Source: Cupriavidus laharis
GTDB taxonomy: Bacteria; Pseudomonadota; Gammaproteobacteria; Burkholderiales; Burkholderiaceae
Assembly (NCBI RefSeq): GCF_914271435.1
Contig: NZ_CAJZAI010000029.1
Span: forward strand, 1-33,539
Direction of reading: 5' to 3'
DNA length: 33,539 nucleotides
How positions within the stretch are numbered: the first letter of the stretch is position 1; each line of letters starts with the position of its first letter. Below the pieces are notes generated by a model that searched no databases, was not told the origin of the DNA, and worked only from the letters and a program-made list of their open reading frames with translations. This document shows, in pieces, positions 25,489-33,437 of this stretch. A program made the translations under genes and the position numbers.

Positions 25489-26459
25489 CGTTGAGCCTCC
25501 TTGGCGGCGGGGGCTGGAGCTGCCTTGGCAGCCGCCGCGCTGGCCGCCGCGGCACGCGCCGCGGCCGAGCGGGCACCCTTGGCGGGCGTCTCGGCCTTGT
25601 CTTCGGCCGCCTCGCGCGGCGGCATGGCGGACTCGTAGCGCACCACCAGCAGTTGCCTGTGTGCGCGCACGCCCGCCACCGGCTCGCACCAGACGCGCGA
25701 GAACGCAGTGTCGGCCTTGCGCTCGACGTGCGAGATCTTTGCCACCGGCAGCCCCGGCGGATAGGTGCCGTCCAGCCCGGACGTCACCAGCAGGTCGCCC
25801 TGCTGCAGATCGGCGGAAGCGGCCATGAAGCGCAGGTCCAGATGGCCGGCACGGGCGCCGCCGAAGGCCACGCTGCGCAGGCCGTTGCGCACCACCTGCA
25901 CGGGAATCGCCTGGTCCTTGTCGGTCAGCAGCGTGACCTCGGACTGGAACGGCGACACGCGCGTTACCTGCCCCACCACACCGCGTTCGTCGATCACCGG
26001 ATAGCCGGCGCGCAGGCCCTGCTGGCTGCCCTTGTCGATGACAATGCGCTGCGAATACGGATCGCGCGCGTCATAGAGGATTTCCGCCGCCGTGACCGGC
26101 GTGGTCGACTGCTGCTGCAGGCCCAGCAGCTTGCGCAGCTGGTTGTTCTCGGCCTCGAGCTGCGCCTGGCGCACCGAGGCTTCGGCCTGCAGCACGGCGC
26201 TGTGCCGCAACTCGCGGTTCTCGCCGGCCAGCGTGGCGGACGACTGCGCGTAGTCGAACACGGTACGCAGCGCATCGCGCGGCACCAGCACGACGCGCTC
26301 CACGGGCATCAGCACCGTGGCGGCCACCTGGCGCACGATGCTGAGCGCGTTGAACCGCGCATCGACGATCAGCAGCGTCAGCGCGATGGCCACGTACAGG
26401 ACCAGGCGTGCGACGGCCGAAGTCCCTTGCTTGAATAGCGGCGGTGGAGAGTAATCCAT
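25485..26459 (-). CDS. mreC: Rod-shape-determining protein MreC
   Basis: A 324-residue bitopic protein: one membrane helix at about 17-35, a coiled coil at about 70-115 (LAGENRELRHSAVLQAEAS to ENNQLRKLLGL), then the periplasmic MreC beta-domains with GLRAGYPVIDERGVVGQVTR and GDLLVTSGLDGTYPPGLPV. It scaffolds the elongasome and activates PBP2. The last 40 residues are Ala/Lys-rich and low complexity (after about 284), echoing the tail of PBP2. Starts 181 bases after the mreB stop, across two hairpins, and overlaps mreD by four bases. Confidence 0.95.
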   Translation of the reverse strand: MDYSPPPLFKQGTSAVARLVLYVAIALTLLIVDARFNALSIVRQVAATVLMPVERVVLVPRDALRTVFDYAQSSATLAGENRELRHSAVLQAEASVRQAQLEAENNQLRKLLGLQQQSTTPVTAAEILYDARDPYSQRIVIDKGSQQGLRAGYPVIDERGVVGQVTRVSPFQSEVTLLTDKDQAIPVQVVRNGLRSVAFGGARAGHLDLRFMAASADLQQGDLLVTSGLDGTYPPGLPVAKISHVERKADTAFSRVWCEPVAGVRAHRQLLVVRYESAMPPREAAEDKAETPAKGARSAAARAAAASAAAAKAAPAPAAKEAQR

Positions 26460-26513
26460 TTAGCCGGGCACGGGCGTTGACGGGAAGGAGGACGGAAGCG
26501 AGGACGCAAAGAC

Positions 26514-26568
26514 ATTGCCGCCCCGGCATGCCGGGGCGGCAATCGGTGCCGCGGGAATGCTCCCGCGG
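26514..26568. promoter_or_regulatory. Two adjacent hairpins between mreB and mreC
   Basis: The first is a perfect 30-base palindrome (26514-26543: attgccgccccggca and its reverse complement, no spacer). The second is ccgcggga-atgc-tcccgcgg (26549-26568). Neither has a T tract on the minus strand, so they are unlikely to be simple terminators. Placed in the 181-base gap after mreB, they may reduce readthrough or stabilise the mreB message so that MreB is made in excess over MreCD. Confidence 0.5.
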
Positions 26569-26640
26569 GCGCGGCGCTGCCCCGCAGCCCTGATCGCAAG
26601 ATCCGGCAGGCGGCGCATCGTCGCGTGCAGTCCTGTGAGC

Positions 26641-27684
26641 TTACTCGTACGAGAAGATGCTGCCCAGCTTGTCCATGCGCTCCAGCGCCATGCCGGAGCC
26701 GCGCACCACGCAGGTCAGCGGGTCTTCGGCGACCAGCACCGGCAGGCCGGTTTCCTCGGCCAGCAGGCGGTCCAGGTCGCGCAGCAGCGCGCCGCCGCCC
26801 GTCAGCATCATGCCGCGCTCGGCAATGTCGGCGCCCAGTTCGGGCGGGGTCTGTTCCAGCGCGATCTTGACGGCCGACACGATCTGGTTGAGCGGATCGG
26901 TCAGCGCTTCCAGGATTTCGTTGGACGACACCGTGAAGGCGCGCGGAATGCCTTCGGACAGGTTGCGGCCCTTGACTTCCATCTCGCGGACTTCGGAGCC
27001 CGGAAAGGCCGAGCCGATTTCCTTCTTGATGGCCTCGGCGGTCTGTTCGCCGATCAGCATGCCGTAGTTGCGGCGGATGTAGTTGACGATGGCCTCGTCG
27101 AACTTGTCGCCGCCCACGCGCACCGAACCCTTGTAGACCATGCCGCCCAGCGAGATGATGCCTACCTCGGTGGTGCCGCCGCCGATGTCCACCACCATCG
27201 AGCCCGACGGCTCCGACACCGGCAGGCCGGCGCCGATCGCGGCCGACATCGGCTCCTCGATCAGGTACACCTGGCTGGCGCCGGCGCCCAGGGCGGATTC
27301 GCGGATGGCACGGCGCTCGACCTGGGTCGAACCGCACGGCACGCAGATGATGATGCGCGGGCTCGGGCGCAGCAGCTTCGAATCATGCACCATCTTGATG
27401 AATTGCTTGAGCATCTGCTCGGTGACGGTGAAGTCGGCGATCACGCCGTCCTTCATCGGGCGGATCGCCTCGATATTGCCCGGCACCTTGCCCAGCATCT
27501 GCTTGGCTTCCTTGCCCACCGCCTGGATGGTCTTCTTGGCGTTGGGGCCGCCTTCCTGCCGGATGGCCACGACCGAAGGTTCGTCCAGGACGATGCCCTT
27601 GTCGCGCATATAGATCAGCGTGTTGGCGGTGCCGAGGTCGATAGCCAGGTCGTTGGAAAAGTAGCTGCGGAGAAATCCGAACAT
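26641..27684 (-). CDS. mreB: Actin-like cell-shape protein MreB
   Basis: A 347-residue actin homologue that forms membrane-bound filaments and positions the side-wall synthesis machinery. Nucleotide-binding motifs are present: DLGTANTLIYMRDKGIVLDEPSVV (phosphate 1) near the N terminus, VVDIGGGTTEVGIISLGG (phosphate 2), and MLTGGGALLRDLD (adenosine). The amphipathic N terminus MFGFLRSYFSND fits membrane binding. I chose the ATG at 27684 (AGGA upstream) over the longer frame, which adds 23 unrelated residues. First gene of the mre-mrd cluster, divergent from gatC. Confidence 0.97.
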   Translation of the reverse strand: MFGFLRSYFSNDLAIDLGTANTLIYMRDKGIVLDEPSVVAIRQEGGPNAKKTIQAVGKEAKQMLGKVPGNIEAIRPMKDGVIADFTVTEQMLKQFIKMVHDSKLLRPSPRIIICVPCGSTQVERRAIRESALGAGASQVYLIEEPMSAAIGAGLPVSEPSGSMVVDIGGGTTEVGIISLGGMVYKGSVRVGGDKFDEAIVNYIRRNYGMLIGEQTAEAIKKEIGSAFPGSEVREMEVKGRNLSEGIPRAFTVSSNEILEALTDPLNQIVSAVKIALEQTPPELGADIAERGMMLTGGGALLRDLDRLLAEETGLPVLVAEDPLTCVVRGSGMALERMDKLGSIFSYE

Positions 27685-28313
27685 CAGGAATCCTGTTTCT
27701 GTTGGGTTCGCGGGTAGGCGAAGCGGCCGGCACCGCCTGCGGGCCGGCCACAAAATGTGTTCATGCGGGTAAGGTCAGGCTTCCCGGACGCCGGACGGTT
27801 CGCCATCCGCCACCCTGATCCAGGGCGGCACCGGCAAACCGCCGCAGTGCGCTCCCGCGCACTGCTCCTACGGGAACCTTTGATTAGACCTCACGAAAAA
27901 GTTCGCGAAAAGACCACGTCGGTGCCACTTTGCGGAAGATCAGCAAAGCAACGGAGGGCTAATCAGAGGGACCCAGACCATCCAGCTTCGGACACTGCCA
28001 CCACGGCGTGGCGATCAGTGTCGTCCGAAGCACATTTACGACAGCGAAGGACGTCGCCGTAAAAGTGAAAAACAAATCACCCTTGAGGCTGCGCCGGCGG
28101 TCATGTGGCGAGGACGCTGCCAAAGGTCGGGAGCACGGAATGATACCTTATAATTCCAGCTGATTCGGGCGTTTACAACCTGAAAACCACAGCTAATCCG
28201 ACGACCCGGAGCGCCCCTCCGGCACCCCGTCCGGGCCGCGCGACGCACCCGCCGCATGCCTCGGGCGCCTGTGCTGCAAGCGCCTTTTTGCACCCGACCG
28301 TACCCACCACGCC
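27685..28313. other. 629-base divergent intergenic region between mreB and gatC
   Basis: No credible gene. It must hold the promoters of the mre operon (minus) and the gat operon (plus). Two hairpins stand out. One is gcagtgcgc-tccc-gcgcactgc (27844-27865). The other is a 47-base structure at 27985-28031 with outer arms gcttcggac/gtccgaagc, further pairing actg/cagt, a three-base bulge and an inner gccac/gtggc stem. Both would fall in the mreB leader if transcription starts beyond 28031. A TATAAT box for the other direction is at 28149-28154. Short frames here lack ribosome binding sites. Confidence 0.6.
28149..28154 (+). promoter_or_regulatory. Candidate -10 box for the gatC operon
   Basis: A perfect TATAAT lies 160 bases upstream of the gatC start in otherwise GC-rich DNA. 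No good -35 hexamer is found 16-18 bases upstream. The leader would be about 150 bases. The same stretch read backwards (ATTATAAGG, TATCAT) could serve an mre promoter, so the direction is uncertain. Confidence 0.35.
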
Positions 28314-28613
28314 ATGGCCCTCGACCTTTCCGACGTCAAGCGCATCGCCCATCTGGCCCGCATCGAAACCAGCGATGAAGAGGCGTCCCAGACACTTGCG
28401 CAGCTCAATAATTTCTTCTCGCTGGTCGAGCAGATGCAGGCGGTCGACACCACCGGCATCGAGCCCTTGGCCCACCCGCTGGCGACCGTGCGCGACATGG
28501 CCCAGCGCCTGCGCGAAGACACCGTGACCGAAAGCGACCGGCGCGAAGACTACCAGCGCCCCGCGCCAGCCACCCAGAATGGCCTCTACCTGGTGCCCAA
28601 GGTCATTGAATGA
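28314..28613 (+). CDS. gatC: Asp-tRNA(Asn)/Glu-tRNA(Gln) amidotransferase subunit C
   Basis: A 99-residue small subunit of the GatCAB amidotransferase, which converts Glu-tRNA(Gln) and Asp-tRNA(Asn) to the amidated forms. It wraps around GatA and helps bind GatB. The N-terminal LSDVKRIAHLARIETSDEEA and C-terminal DTVTESDRREDYQRPAP with LYLVPKVIE are typical. First gene of the plus-strand gat cluster. Its stop codon lies inside a 13-base tandem duplication (28607-28632). Confidence 0.95.
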   Translation: MALDLSDVKRIAHLARIETSDEEASQTLAQLNNFFSLVEQMQAVDTTGIEPLAHPLATVRDMAQRLREDTVTESDRREDYQRPAPATQNGLYLVPKVIE

Positions 28614-28684
28614 CCCGGCTGAATGACCCGGCGTTAAGCCACGCCCGCACCTAAGCACGCCACCCCTGATGCCAACCGACTGTC

Positions 28685-30190
28685 ATGCCTTTTTCCGCTG
28701 ATTCCGTGACCTCCCTGCGCCAGCTTGCCGATGCTCTGGCCGCGCGCTCCGTCTCCGCCGAGGAACTCGCCCGCACCTACCTGGCCCGCATCGAGCAGGC
28801 CGGCGCGCTGAACGCCTTCACCCATGTCGACGCCGAGCGCACACTGGCCCAGGCGCGCGAAGCCGACGCGCGCCGCGCGCGCGGCGAGGCCACGCTGCTC
28901 ACCGGCGTGCCGGTGGCCCACAAGGACGTGTTCGTCACGCGCGGCTGGCGCGCGACGGCCGGCTCGAAGATGCTGGCCAACTATGAAAGTCCGTTCGACG
29001 CCACCGTGGTCGAGCGCATGGCCGCCGCCGGCATGGTGACGCTGGGCAAGACCAATATGGACGAGTTCGCGATGGGCTCGTCCAACGAGAACTCCTTCTT
29101 CGGCCCGGTGCGCAACCCCTGGGACACCACCCGCGTGCCGGGCGGCTCGTCGGGTGGTTCGGCCACCGCCGTGGCCGCGGGCCTGGCACCGGCCGCCACC
29201 GGCACCGACACCGGCGGCTCGATCCGCCAGCCGTCGTCGTTCTCGGGCATCACCGGCATCAAGCCGACCTATGGCCGTGTGTCGCGCTACGGCATGATCG
29301 CGTTCGCGTCGTCGCTGGACCAGGGCGGCCCGATGGCCCATACCGCCGAGGACTGCGCGCTGCTGCTCAATGCCATGGCCGGCTTCGACCCGAAGGACTC
29401 GACCAGCATCCCGCCCGAGCAGGGCGGCGTGGACGAGGACTTCACCCGCCACCTGGGCCGCGCGCGCGCCGGCGCCTCGGAAAGCCAGCCGCTGGCAGGC
29501 CTGCGCATCGGCCTGCCGCGCGAGTACTTCGGCAAGGGCCTGTCGCCCGACGTGGAAGAGGCCGTGCGTACCGCCCTGCGCCAGTACGAGCAGCTCGGCG
29601 CCACGCTGGTGGAGGTATCGCTGCCCAAGACCGAACTGTCGATCCCCGTGTACTACGTGATCGCGCCGGCCGAGGCTTCGTCGAACCTGTCGCGCTTCGA
29701 CGGCGTGCGCTATGGCCACCGCGCGGCCGAGTACCGCGACCTGCTCGACATGTACAAGAAGACCCGCGCCGAAGGCTTCGGCGCCGAGGTCAAGCGCCGG
29801 ATCATGGTGGGCACCTATGTGCTGTCGCACGGCTACTACGACGCCTACTACCTGCAGGCACAGAAGATCCGCCGCATCATCGCCGACGACTTCCAGCGCG
29901 CCTTCGCCCAGTGCGACGTGATCATGGGCCCGGTGGCGCCGACGGTGGCGTGGAAGCTGGGCGAAAAGACCTCGGACCCGGTGCAGATGTACCTGGCCGA
30001 CATCTTCACGCTGTCGACCAGCCTGGCCGGCCTGCCCGGCATGAGCGTGCCGTGCGGCTTTGGCGAGGGCAATATGCCGGTCGGCCTGCAGCTGATCGGC
30101 AACTACTTCGATGAAGCTCGCCTGCTGCAGGCCGCGCACGCGTTCCAGCAGGCCACCGACTGGCACCTGCGCCGACCGGCCAAGGCATGA
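28685..30190 (+). CDS. gatA: Asp-tRNA(Asn)/Glu-tRNA(Gln) amidotransferase subunit A
   Basis: A 501-residue amidase-signature enzyme that releases ammonia from glutamine and channels it to GatB. The Ser-cisSer-Lys triad is intact: K80 in VPVAHKDVF, S155 in PGGSSGGSA and S179 in GTDTGGSIRQPSSFSG. The C-terminal part, with GPVAPTVAWKLGEK and SLAGLPGMSVPCGF, is normal. The ATG at 28685 has no clear ribosome binding site, but the protein begins at the expected place. Its TGA overlaps the start of the next gene as ATGA (30187-30190). Confidence 0.97.
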   Translation: MPFSADSVTSLRQLADALAARSVSAEELARTYLARIEQAGALNAFTHVDAERTLAQAREADARRARGEATLLTGVPVAHKDVFVTRGWRATAGSKMLANYESPFDATVVERMAAAGMVTLGKTNMDEFAMGSSNENSFFGPVRNPWDTTRVPGGSSGGSATAVAAGLAPAATGTDTGGSIRQPSSFSGITGIKPTYGRVSRYGMIAFASSLDQGGPMAHTAEDCALLLNAMAGFDPKDSTSIPPEQGGVDEDFTRHLGRARAGASESQPLAGLRIGLPREYFGKGLSPDVEEAVRTALRQYEQLGATLVEVSLPKTELSIPVYYVIAPAEASSNLSRFDGVRYGHRAAEYRDLLDMYKKTRAEGFGAEVKRRIMVGTYVLSHGYYDAYYLQAQKIRRIIADDFQRAFAQCDVIMGPVAPTVAWKLGEKTSDPVQMYLADIFTLSTSLAGLPGMSVPCGFGEGNMPVGLQLIGNYFDEARLLQAAHAFQQATDWHLRRPAKA

Positions 30191-30651
30191 AACGGCTTGC
30201 ACAAGGCTTCCGGCTGATCATCGCTGCGGCACTGGCCGCGGTGGTGGCAGGCTGTATCCAGCTGCCGATCATCGGCAAGCCGACGCCCATCGCCAGCCGC
30301 GATATCGACATCGCCGGCGACTGCCGCCGCACCGAGGAAGACGGCTTCCGCGAGGACGCCCAGCTGCGCGTGTCCGACAACAGCGTGCAGCAGCTCTCGT
30401 GGAAGCTGTGGGTCGGCAAGCGCGGCTCGTGCACGTTCAACCTGGCTGATTTCCGCCAGGTCCAGAAGAAGCCGCACATCGAGCTGCGCGCCAACGACGG
30501 CAGCGGCTGCAAGCTGATGGTCTGGCAGGATCCGCGCCGCGTCACGCTGGCGCACGCCAACTGCCAGCAGCGCTGCACGCCCGGCATCTACGAACAGGCC
30601 TGGCCGGTGATGTTCGAGCCCGGCACCGGCGCCTGCGCGCAAACCCGCTGA
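30187..30651 (+). CDS. Cys-rich lipoprotein of unknown function
   Basis: A 154-residue predicted lipoprotein. The signal peptide ends in a lipobox, VVAGC, with the lipidated Cys at 23. Position +2 is Ile, so sorting to the outer membrane is expected by the usual rule. After C23 the mature part has six more Cys (about 46, 82, 108, 125, 129 and 149), enough for three disulfides in a compact periplasmic domain. I recognise no family. It overlaps gatA by four bases (ATGA), so it is translationally coupled to an enzyme of tRNA charging, an odd pairing. Codon use looks native to the genome. Confidence 0.75.
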   Translation: MKRLAQGFRLIIAAALAAVVAGCIQLPIIGKPTPIASRDIDIAGDCRRTEEDGFREDAQLRVSDNSVQQLSWKLWVGKRGSCTFNLADFRQVQKKPHIELRANDGSGCKLMVWQDPRRVTLAHANCQQRCTPGIYEQAWPVMFEPGTGACAQTR

Positions 30652-30662
30652 GGCCGCCCGCG

Positions 30663-31745
30663 ATGACCGCCACGCCCGCCAGCCAGCACCCGCATCGTCT
30701 GCACCGGCTCGCCATGCGCGTTGCCGGCGCGGCCGGCATGCTGCTGGCAGGCGCCGTGCTCGCGCATACGCCCGCGCCGCCAACGCCCGCACTGGTGCAG
30801 CCAGCCAGTACCGCGCCGCTCACCGCGCTCTCGCCTGGCGCCACCACGCGCGCTGCGCCGGCCGCACGGCCCGCCACGCCGGCACAGCGTGTGCAGCTGC
30901 CTGGGGAGCCGGGCACGCCCGCGCTGAACGCCTACTGGTTCGTGCCGCGCGGCGGCAACGCGCCGCGCACCCAGCCGCTGCCCGTGGTCGTGGCGCTGCA
31001 TGGTTGCGGCGGCCTGCTCGGCACGCGCCCCGAGCCGATACGGGTGGAAGCCGCCGCCAACGGAGGCGATAGCCCCAGCGATGCCGCGGCCGCGCTGCAG
31101 CCGCGCTACCGCGAATACGCGCAGTGGCTGATCGAGCGCGGCTACGCTGTGCTGATGCCCGACAGCCTGTCCGCGCACGGCAGGCTGCAAGGCTGCGGCG
31201 ATTCGCCCGAGGCACGCGGGATGGACGAACGCCTGCGCCGCGCCGACGCGCTGGCTGCTCTGCGCTGGGTAGGACGCCAGCGCGGCATCGATGCCGCGCG
31301 CATCGTGCTGCTCGGCTGGTCCAACGGAGCGCAGGCGGTCCTGGCCACCGTCGACGCGAGCCGGCCGTGGCCGGCCAATATACCGCCGGTGGAACGCGCC
31401 GTGGCCTTCTATCCCGCTTGCAAGCGCGCCGTGCAGCAGCACAATTTCCGGCTGCGCGCGCCGGTGCTGCTGATGATCGGCGGCGCCGACGACTGGACCC
31501 CGGCCACGCGCTGCGCCATGCTGCAGAGCGCGGTATTGGCGCGCCAGCCGAATGCGCGCTTCCGGCTCGAGATTTACCCTGGCGCCTACCACGGCTTTGA
31601 CGGCACCAGCGAACTGCAAGGGCGCCGCGACACGCCTGGCGGCGGGTCACGCCCGGGCCGCGGCGTAACGGTCGGCGGCGATGCCGTGGCCCGCGTGGCC
31701 GCCATGGCCCAGCTCGACTCCTGGCTCGCCAGTCCCGACCCCTGA
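30663..31745 (+). CDS. Secreted alpha/beta hydrolase (dienelactone hydrolase-like)
   Basis: A 360-residue protein with an N-terminal signal peptide (hydrophobic 18-33, likely cleavage after VLAHT or nearby) and a Pro/Ala-rich linker to about 80. An alpha/beta hydrolase domain follows. The oxyanion motif VVALHGCGG is at 109-117, the nucleophile elbow GWSNGA places Ser at 220, the acid is D276 or D277 in GGADDWTP, and the base is H310 in AYHGFDG. This is the order of dienelactone hydrolase and related esterases. Substrate unknown; an exported esterase acting on a polymer or xenobiotic is possible. It starts 11 bases after the lipoprotein gene and lies between gatA and gatB. Confidence 0.8.
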   Translation: MTATPASQHPHRLHRLAMRVAGAAGMLLAGAVLAHTPAPPTPALVQPASTAPLTALSPGATTRAAPAARPATPAQRVQLPGEPGTPALNAYWFVPRGGNAPRTQPLPVVVALHGCGGLLGTRPEPIRVEAAANGGDSPSDAAAALQPRYREYAQWLIERGYAVLMPDSLSAHGRLQGCGDSPEARGMDERLRRADALAALRWVGRQRGIDAARIVLLGWSNGAQAVLATVDASRPWPANIPPVERAVAFYPACKRAVQQHNFRLRAPVLLMIGGADDWTPATRCAMLQSAVLARQPNARFRLEIYPGAYHGFDGTSELQGRRDTPGGGSRPGRGVTVGGDAVARVAAMAQLDSWLASPDP

Positions 31746-31833
31746 GCGCGCCCGCCAACACAGACATACGGACCGGCGCCCGCGCGGGTCCGCCGCAACA
31801 GACAGAACCCAAGAACCGAACAGGAATACCGCC

Positions 31834-33291
31834 ATGCAATGGGAAGTGGTGATCGGCCTCGAAACGCATACGCAGCTCTCGACGGCCTCCAAGATTTTCT
31901 CCGGGACCTCCACCGCCTTCGGGGCCGAGCCCAATACGCAGGCCTCGCCGGTCGATCTCGCGCTGCCGGGCGTGCTGCCGGTGCTCAACAAGGGCGCGGT
32001 GGAGCGCGCCATCCAGTTCGGCCTGGCGATCGGCGCCACCATCGCGCCGCGCAGCATCTTCGCGCGCAAGAACTACTTCTACCCCGACCTGCCCAAGGGC
32101 TACCAGATCAGCCAGTACGAGATTCCCGTCGTGCAGGGCGGCAGCATCACCATCCAGGTCGAAGGCAAGAAGGGCGAGGTGTATGAGAAAACCGTGCAGC
32201 TCACGCGCGCCCACCTGGAAGAAGATGCGGGCAAGTCGCTGCACGAGGACTTTGCCGACATGACCGGCATCGACCTGAATCGCGCCGGCACGCCGCTGCT
32301 GGAAATCGTGACCGAACCCGACATGCGCAGCGCGGCAGAGGCCGTGGCCTACGCCAAGGCCCTGCACTCGCTGGTGGTGTGGCTCGGCATCTGTGACGGC
32401 AACATGCAGGAAGGCAGCTTCCGCTGCGACGCCAACGTCTCGGTGCGCCCGGTCGGCCAGAAGGAATTCGGCACGCGCCGCGAGATCAAGAACCTGAACT
32501 CGTTCCGCTTCCTGCAGCAGGCCATCGAGTATGAAGTGCAGTGGCAGATTGCCGAGATCGAAGATGGCCGCAAGATCCAGCAGGCCACCGTGCTGTTCGA
32601 CCCCGACACCGGCGAAACACGCGCCATGCGCACCAAGGAAGATGCGCACGACTACCGCTACTTCCCCGACCCCGACCTGATGCCGCTGGAAATCGACGCG
32701 GCGTGGGTCGAGCGCGTACGCGGCGAGCTGCCGGAACTGCCGGCGGCCATGCAGGCGCGTTTTGTTTCGCAATACGGCCTGTCGGCGTATGACGCCAGCA
32801 CGCTGACTGCCACCAAGGGGCTCGCCGACTACTACGAAGCCGTTGTTGCCGAAGCCGGCGTAGCCAATGCCAAGCCCGCGGCCAACTGGCTGATGGGGGA
32901 TGTAGCGTCGCAGCTGAACCGCGAAGGCATCAGCATCGACGCCGCACCGGTCAAGCCTTCCCAGCTGGCCAGGCTGCTGGCACGCATTGCCGATGGCACG
33001 GTGTCCAACAACACGGCCAAGAAGGATGTCTTCCCGGCCATGTGGGCGGGTGAATCCGATGGCGACGCCGACGCGATCATCGCCGCCAAGGGGCTGAAGC
33101 AGATGTCCGACACCGGTGAGCTCGAGAAGATCATCGACGACGTGCTGGCTGCCAATGCCAAGTCGGTGGAGGAGTTCCGTGCCGGCAAGGAGAAGGCATT
33201 CAACGCGCTGGTCGGACAGGCGATGAAGGCGACCAAGGGGAAGGCGAATCCGGCGCAGGTGAATGAGTTGTTGAAGAGGAAGTTGGGGTGA
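31834..33291 (+). CDS. gatB: Asp-tRNA(Asn)/Glu-tRNA(Gln) amidotransferase subunit B
   Basis: A 485-residue subunit that binds tRNA, activates the Glu or Asp carboxylate with ATP and accepts ammonia from GatA. Motifs in order: EVVIGLETHTQLST at the N terminus, NYFYPDLPKGYQISQYE, HLEEDAGKSLHEDF, DLNRAGTPLLEIVTEPD, and CDGNMQEGSFRCDANVSVRP. The C-terminal helical and YqeY-like tail ends in AQVNELLKRKLG. I chose the ATG at 31834 (AGGA eight bases upstream); the frame is open 51 codons earlier but without family sequence. Last gene of the cluster, 88 bases after the hydrolase stop. Confidence 0.97.
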   Translation: MQWEVVIGLETHTQLSTASKIFSGTSTAFGAEPNTQASPVDLALPGVLPVLNKGAVERAIQFGLAIGATIAPRSIFARKNYFYPDLPKGYQISQYEIPVVQGGSITIQVEGKKGEVYEKTVQLTRAHLEEDAGKSLHEDFADMTGIDLNRAGTPLLEIVTEPDMRSAAEAVAYAKALHSLVVWLGICDGNMQEGSFRCDANVSVRPVGQKEFGTRREIKNLNSFRFLQQAIEYEVQWQIAEIEDGRKIQQATVLFDPDTGETRAMRTKEDAHDYRYFPDPDLMPLEIDAAWVERVRGELPELPAAMQARFVSQYGLSAYDASTLTATKGLADYYEAVVAEAGVANAKPAANWLMGDVASQLNREGISIDAAPVKPSQLARLLARIADGTVSNNTAKKDVFPAMWAGESDGDADAIIAAKGLKQMSDTGELEKIIDDVLAANAKSVEEFRAGKEKAFNALVGQAMKATKGKANPAQVNELLKRKLG

Positions 33292-33364
33292 GGGGATTTG
33301 GGCAGCGGCTGCCTGTCTTCTCGGCAATGTCGTGTTTTGTCGTGCTTGGCGGGCGTGGCTGTTT

Positions 33365-33410
33365 CGCCGGCGTAGCCGGCGAGTCACTTTTTGTCCAAGC
33401 GACAAGAAGT
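33365..33410 (+). repeat. Paired hairpins downstream of gatB, possible terminator or dispersed repeat
   Basis: The first hairpin is cgccggc-gta-gccggcg (33365-33381), perfect. The second is actttttgtc-caagc-gacaagaagt (33386-33410), with one G-U pair. The stretch around the second, ending in aagtaaccaagaagcgcg, resembles a short intergenic sequence that recurs in many Burkholderiaceae and Xanthomonadaceae genomes; this is from memory. The 11 bases actttttgtcc also occur in the repeat upstream of the exoprotein gene (8738-8748). It could end the gat transcript. Confidence 0.45.
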
Positions 33411-33437
33411 AACCAAGAAGCGCGTTACTTGCCCTAA

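Noticed and set aside
28634..30202. Minus-strand open frame of 522 codons
   Set aside because: Antisense to gatA, which has an intact catalytic triad.
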